DNA of 64,000 bases from Lyngbya sp. PCC 8106 (GTDB lineage: Bacteria > Cyanobacteriota > Cyanobacteriia > Cyanobacteriales > Microcoleaceae), in the NCBI RefSeq assembly GCF_000169095.1, contig NZ_AAVU01000009.1, positions 107,482 through 171,481 on the forward strand, written 5' to 3'. The notes beneath the pieces are model-generated. The model searched no databases. It worked only from the letters and a program-made list of their open reading frames with translations, and had not been told where the DNA came from. Shown here piece by piece: positions 63,781-64,000 of this stretch. Each line of letters starts with the position of its first letter. Positions within the stretch are counted from its first letter, which is position 1. Position numbers and translations under genes: made by a program.

Positions 63781-64000
63781 GAGGTGGGGAGGTAGTGAGT
63801 CCACCCCCGTGCGCGGGTTCCCCGCGTTGAGGGGAGTGGCGAACCCGTGCGCGGGAGGTTGGGAGGTTGGGAGGATTTTTATGAATAAAAAGCTATTTTT
63901 CATGTTGAAAAAATACCTCTCCCCGTCACCCCGTCACCCCAGGGCTGTGCGCGTTGCCCTAAAGCTTGATTTGTTGGGAGGTGGGGAGGTGGGGAGGTTG
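63781..64000. repeat. Mosaic heptamer repeat element, copy D (runs off the window)
   Basis: It repeats copy C nearly unit for unit: the GGATTTTTATGAATAAAAAG block returns at 63872 about 196 bases after its first occurrence, and GGGCTGTGCGCGTTGCCCTA returns near 63942. The tandem duplication is clear. The window ends within the second heptamer array. Confidence 0.7.

Overview
The window is chromosomal DNA from a filamentous, probably non-heterocystous cyanobacterium. Several things point there directly: a PetL-type cytochrome b6f subunit, a CpcT-type phycobilin lyase, UDP-sulfoquinovose synthase (sqdB), the fbp-tal-zwf-opcA oxidative pentose phosphate cluster, many HIP1 octamers (GCGATCGC), heptanucleotide repeat arrays, and large paralogous pentapeptide-repeat proteins. 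A Lyngbya/Limnoraphis/Oscillatoria-type organism is my inference from gene style and not something the sequence proves. No rRNA, CRISPR array or tRNA was recognised by eye.

Layout. 0.2-3.4 kb: a Crp/Fnr regulator, an M61 peptidase with a PDZ domain and a TerB-like protein. 3.5-12.6 kb (minus strand): a heavy-metal efflux island made of a His-rich lipoprotein, a second small lipoprotein, a CusA/CzcA-type RND pump, its periplasmic adaptor, and a sensor kinase/OmpR-type regulator pair. The two island promoters share an 11-bp-spaced direct repeat (TTTCAT-N5-TTTCAT) that fits an operator for this regulator. 12.7-17.6 kb: a membrane protein, pstS behind a Pho-box-like triple repeat, two small membrane proteins, aroB, the right end of an IS200/IS605-type element that resembles an omega RNA, and petL. 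17.6-24.6 kb: a pentapeptide-repeat protein, a GAF-GAF-PAS class III nucleotide cyclase and an internally duplicated small protein.

24.8-28.2 kb: a small membrane protein with a strong terminator, ppa, panD, a metallo-beta-lactamase-fold hydrolase and a dihaem cytochrome c. 28.2-32.2 kb: a heptamer repeat element followed by three FHA-domain proteins with a PRC-barrel protein among them. 33.0-38.9 kb: fbp, tal, zwf and opcA, all on the plus strand; they supply and regulate NADPH production by the oxidative pentose phosphate pathway. 38.9-41.5 kb: a group II intron on the opposite strand, whose 3' end abuts the opcA terminator hairpin. 42.0-45.7 kb: seven 100-bp hairpin-containing tandem repeats lie directly upstream of an RTX (haemolysin-type calcium-binding) gene, which is broken by one extra C inside near-identical 363-bp repeats.

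46-50.7 kb: a restriction-enzyme-like pseudogene with three in-frame stops, a HEAT-repeat protein, an SRPBCC protein, a LapA-domain protein and a PLP decarboxylase with one in-frame stop. 50.9-52.8 kb: sqdB and cpcT. 52.8-58.1 kb: a phytase-like esterase lipoprotein, a TPR protein and a second pentapeptide protein paralogous to the first. 58.4-63.6 kb: small hypothetical genes, a YbjN-domain protein, a Uma2-family protein, a secreted endonuclease/exonuclease/phosphatase-fold protein and an alpha/beta hydrolase. The window ends inside duplicated heptamer-repeat elements.
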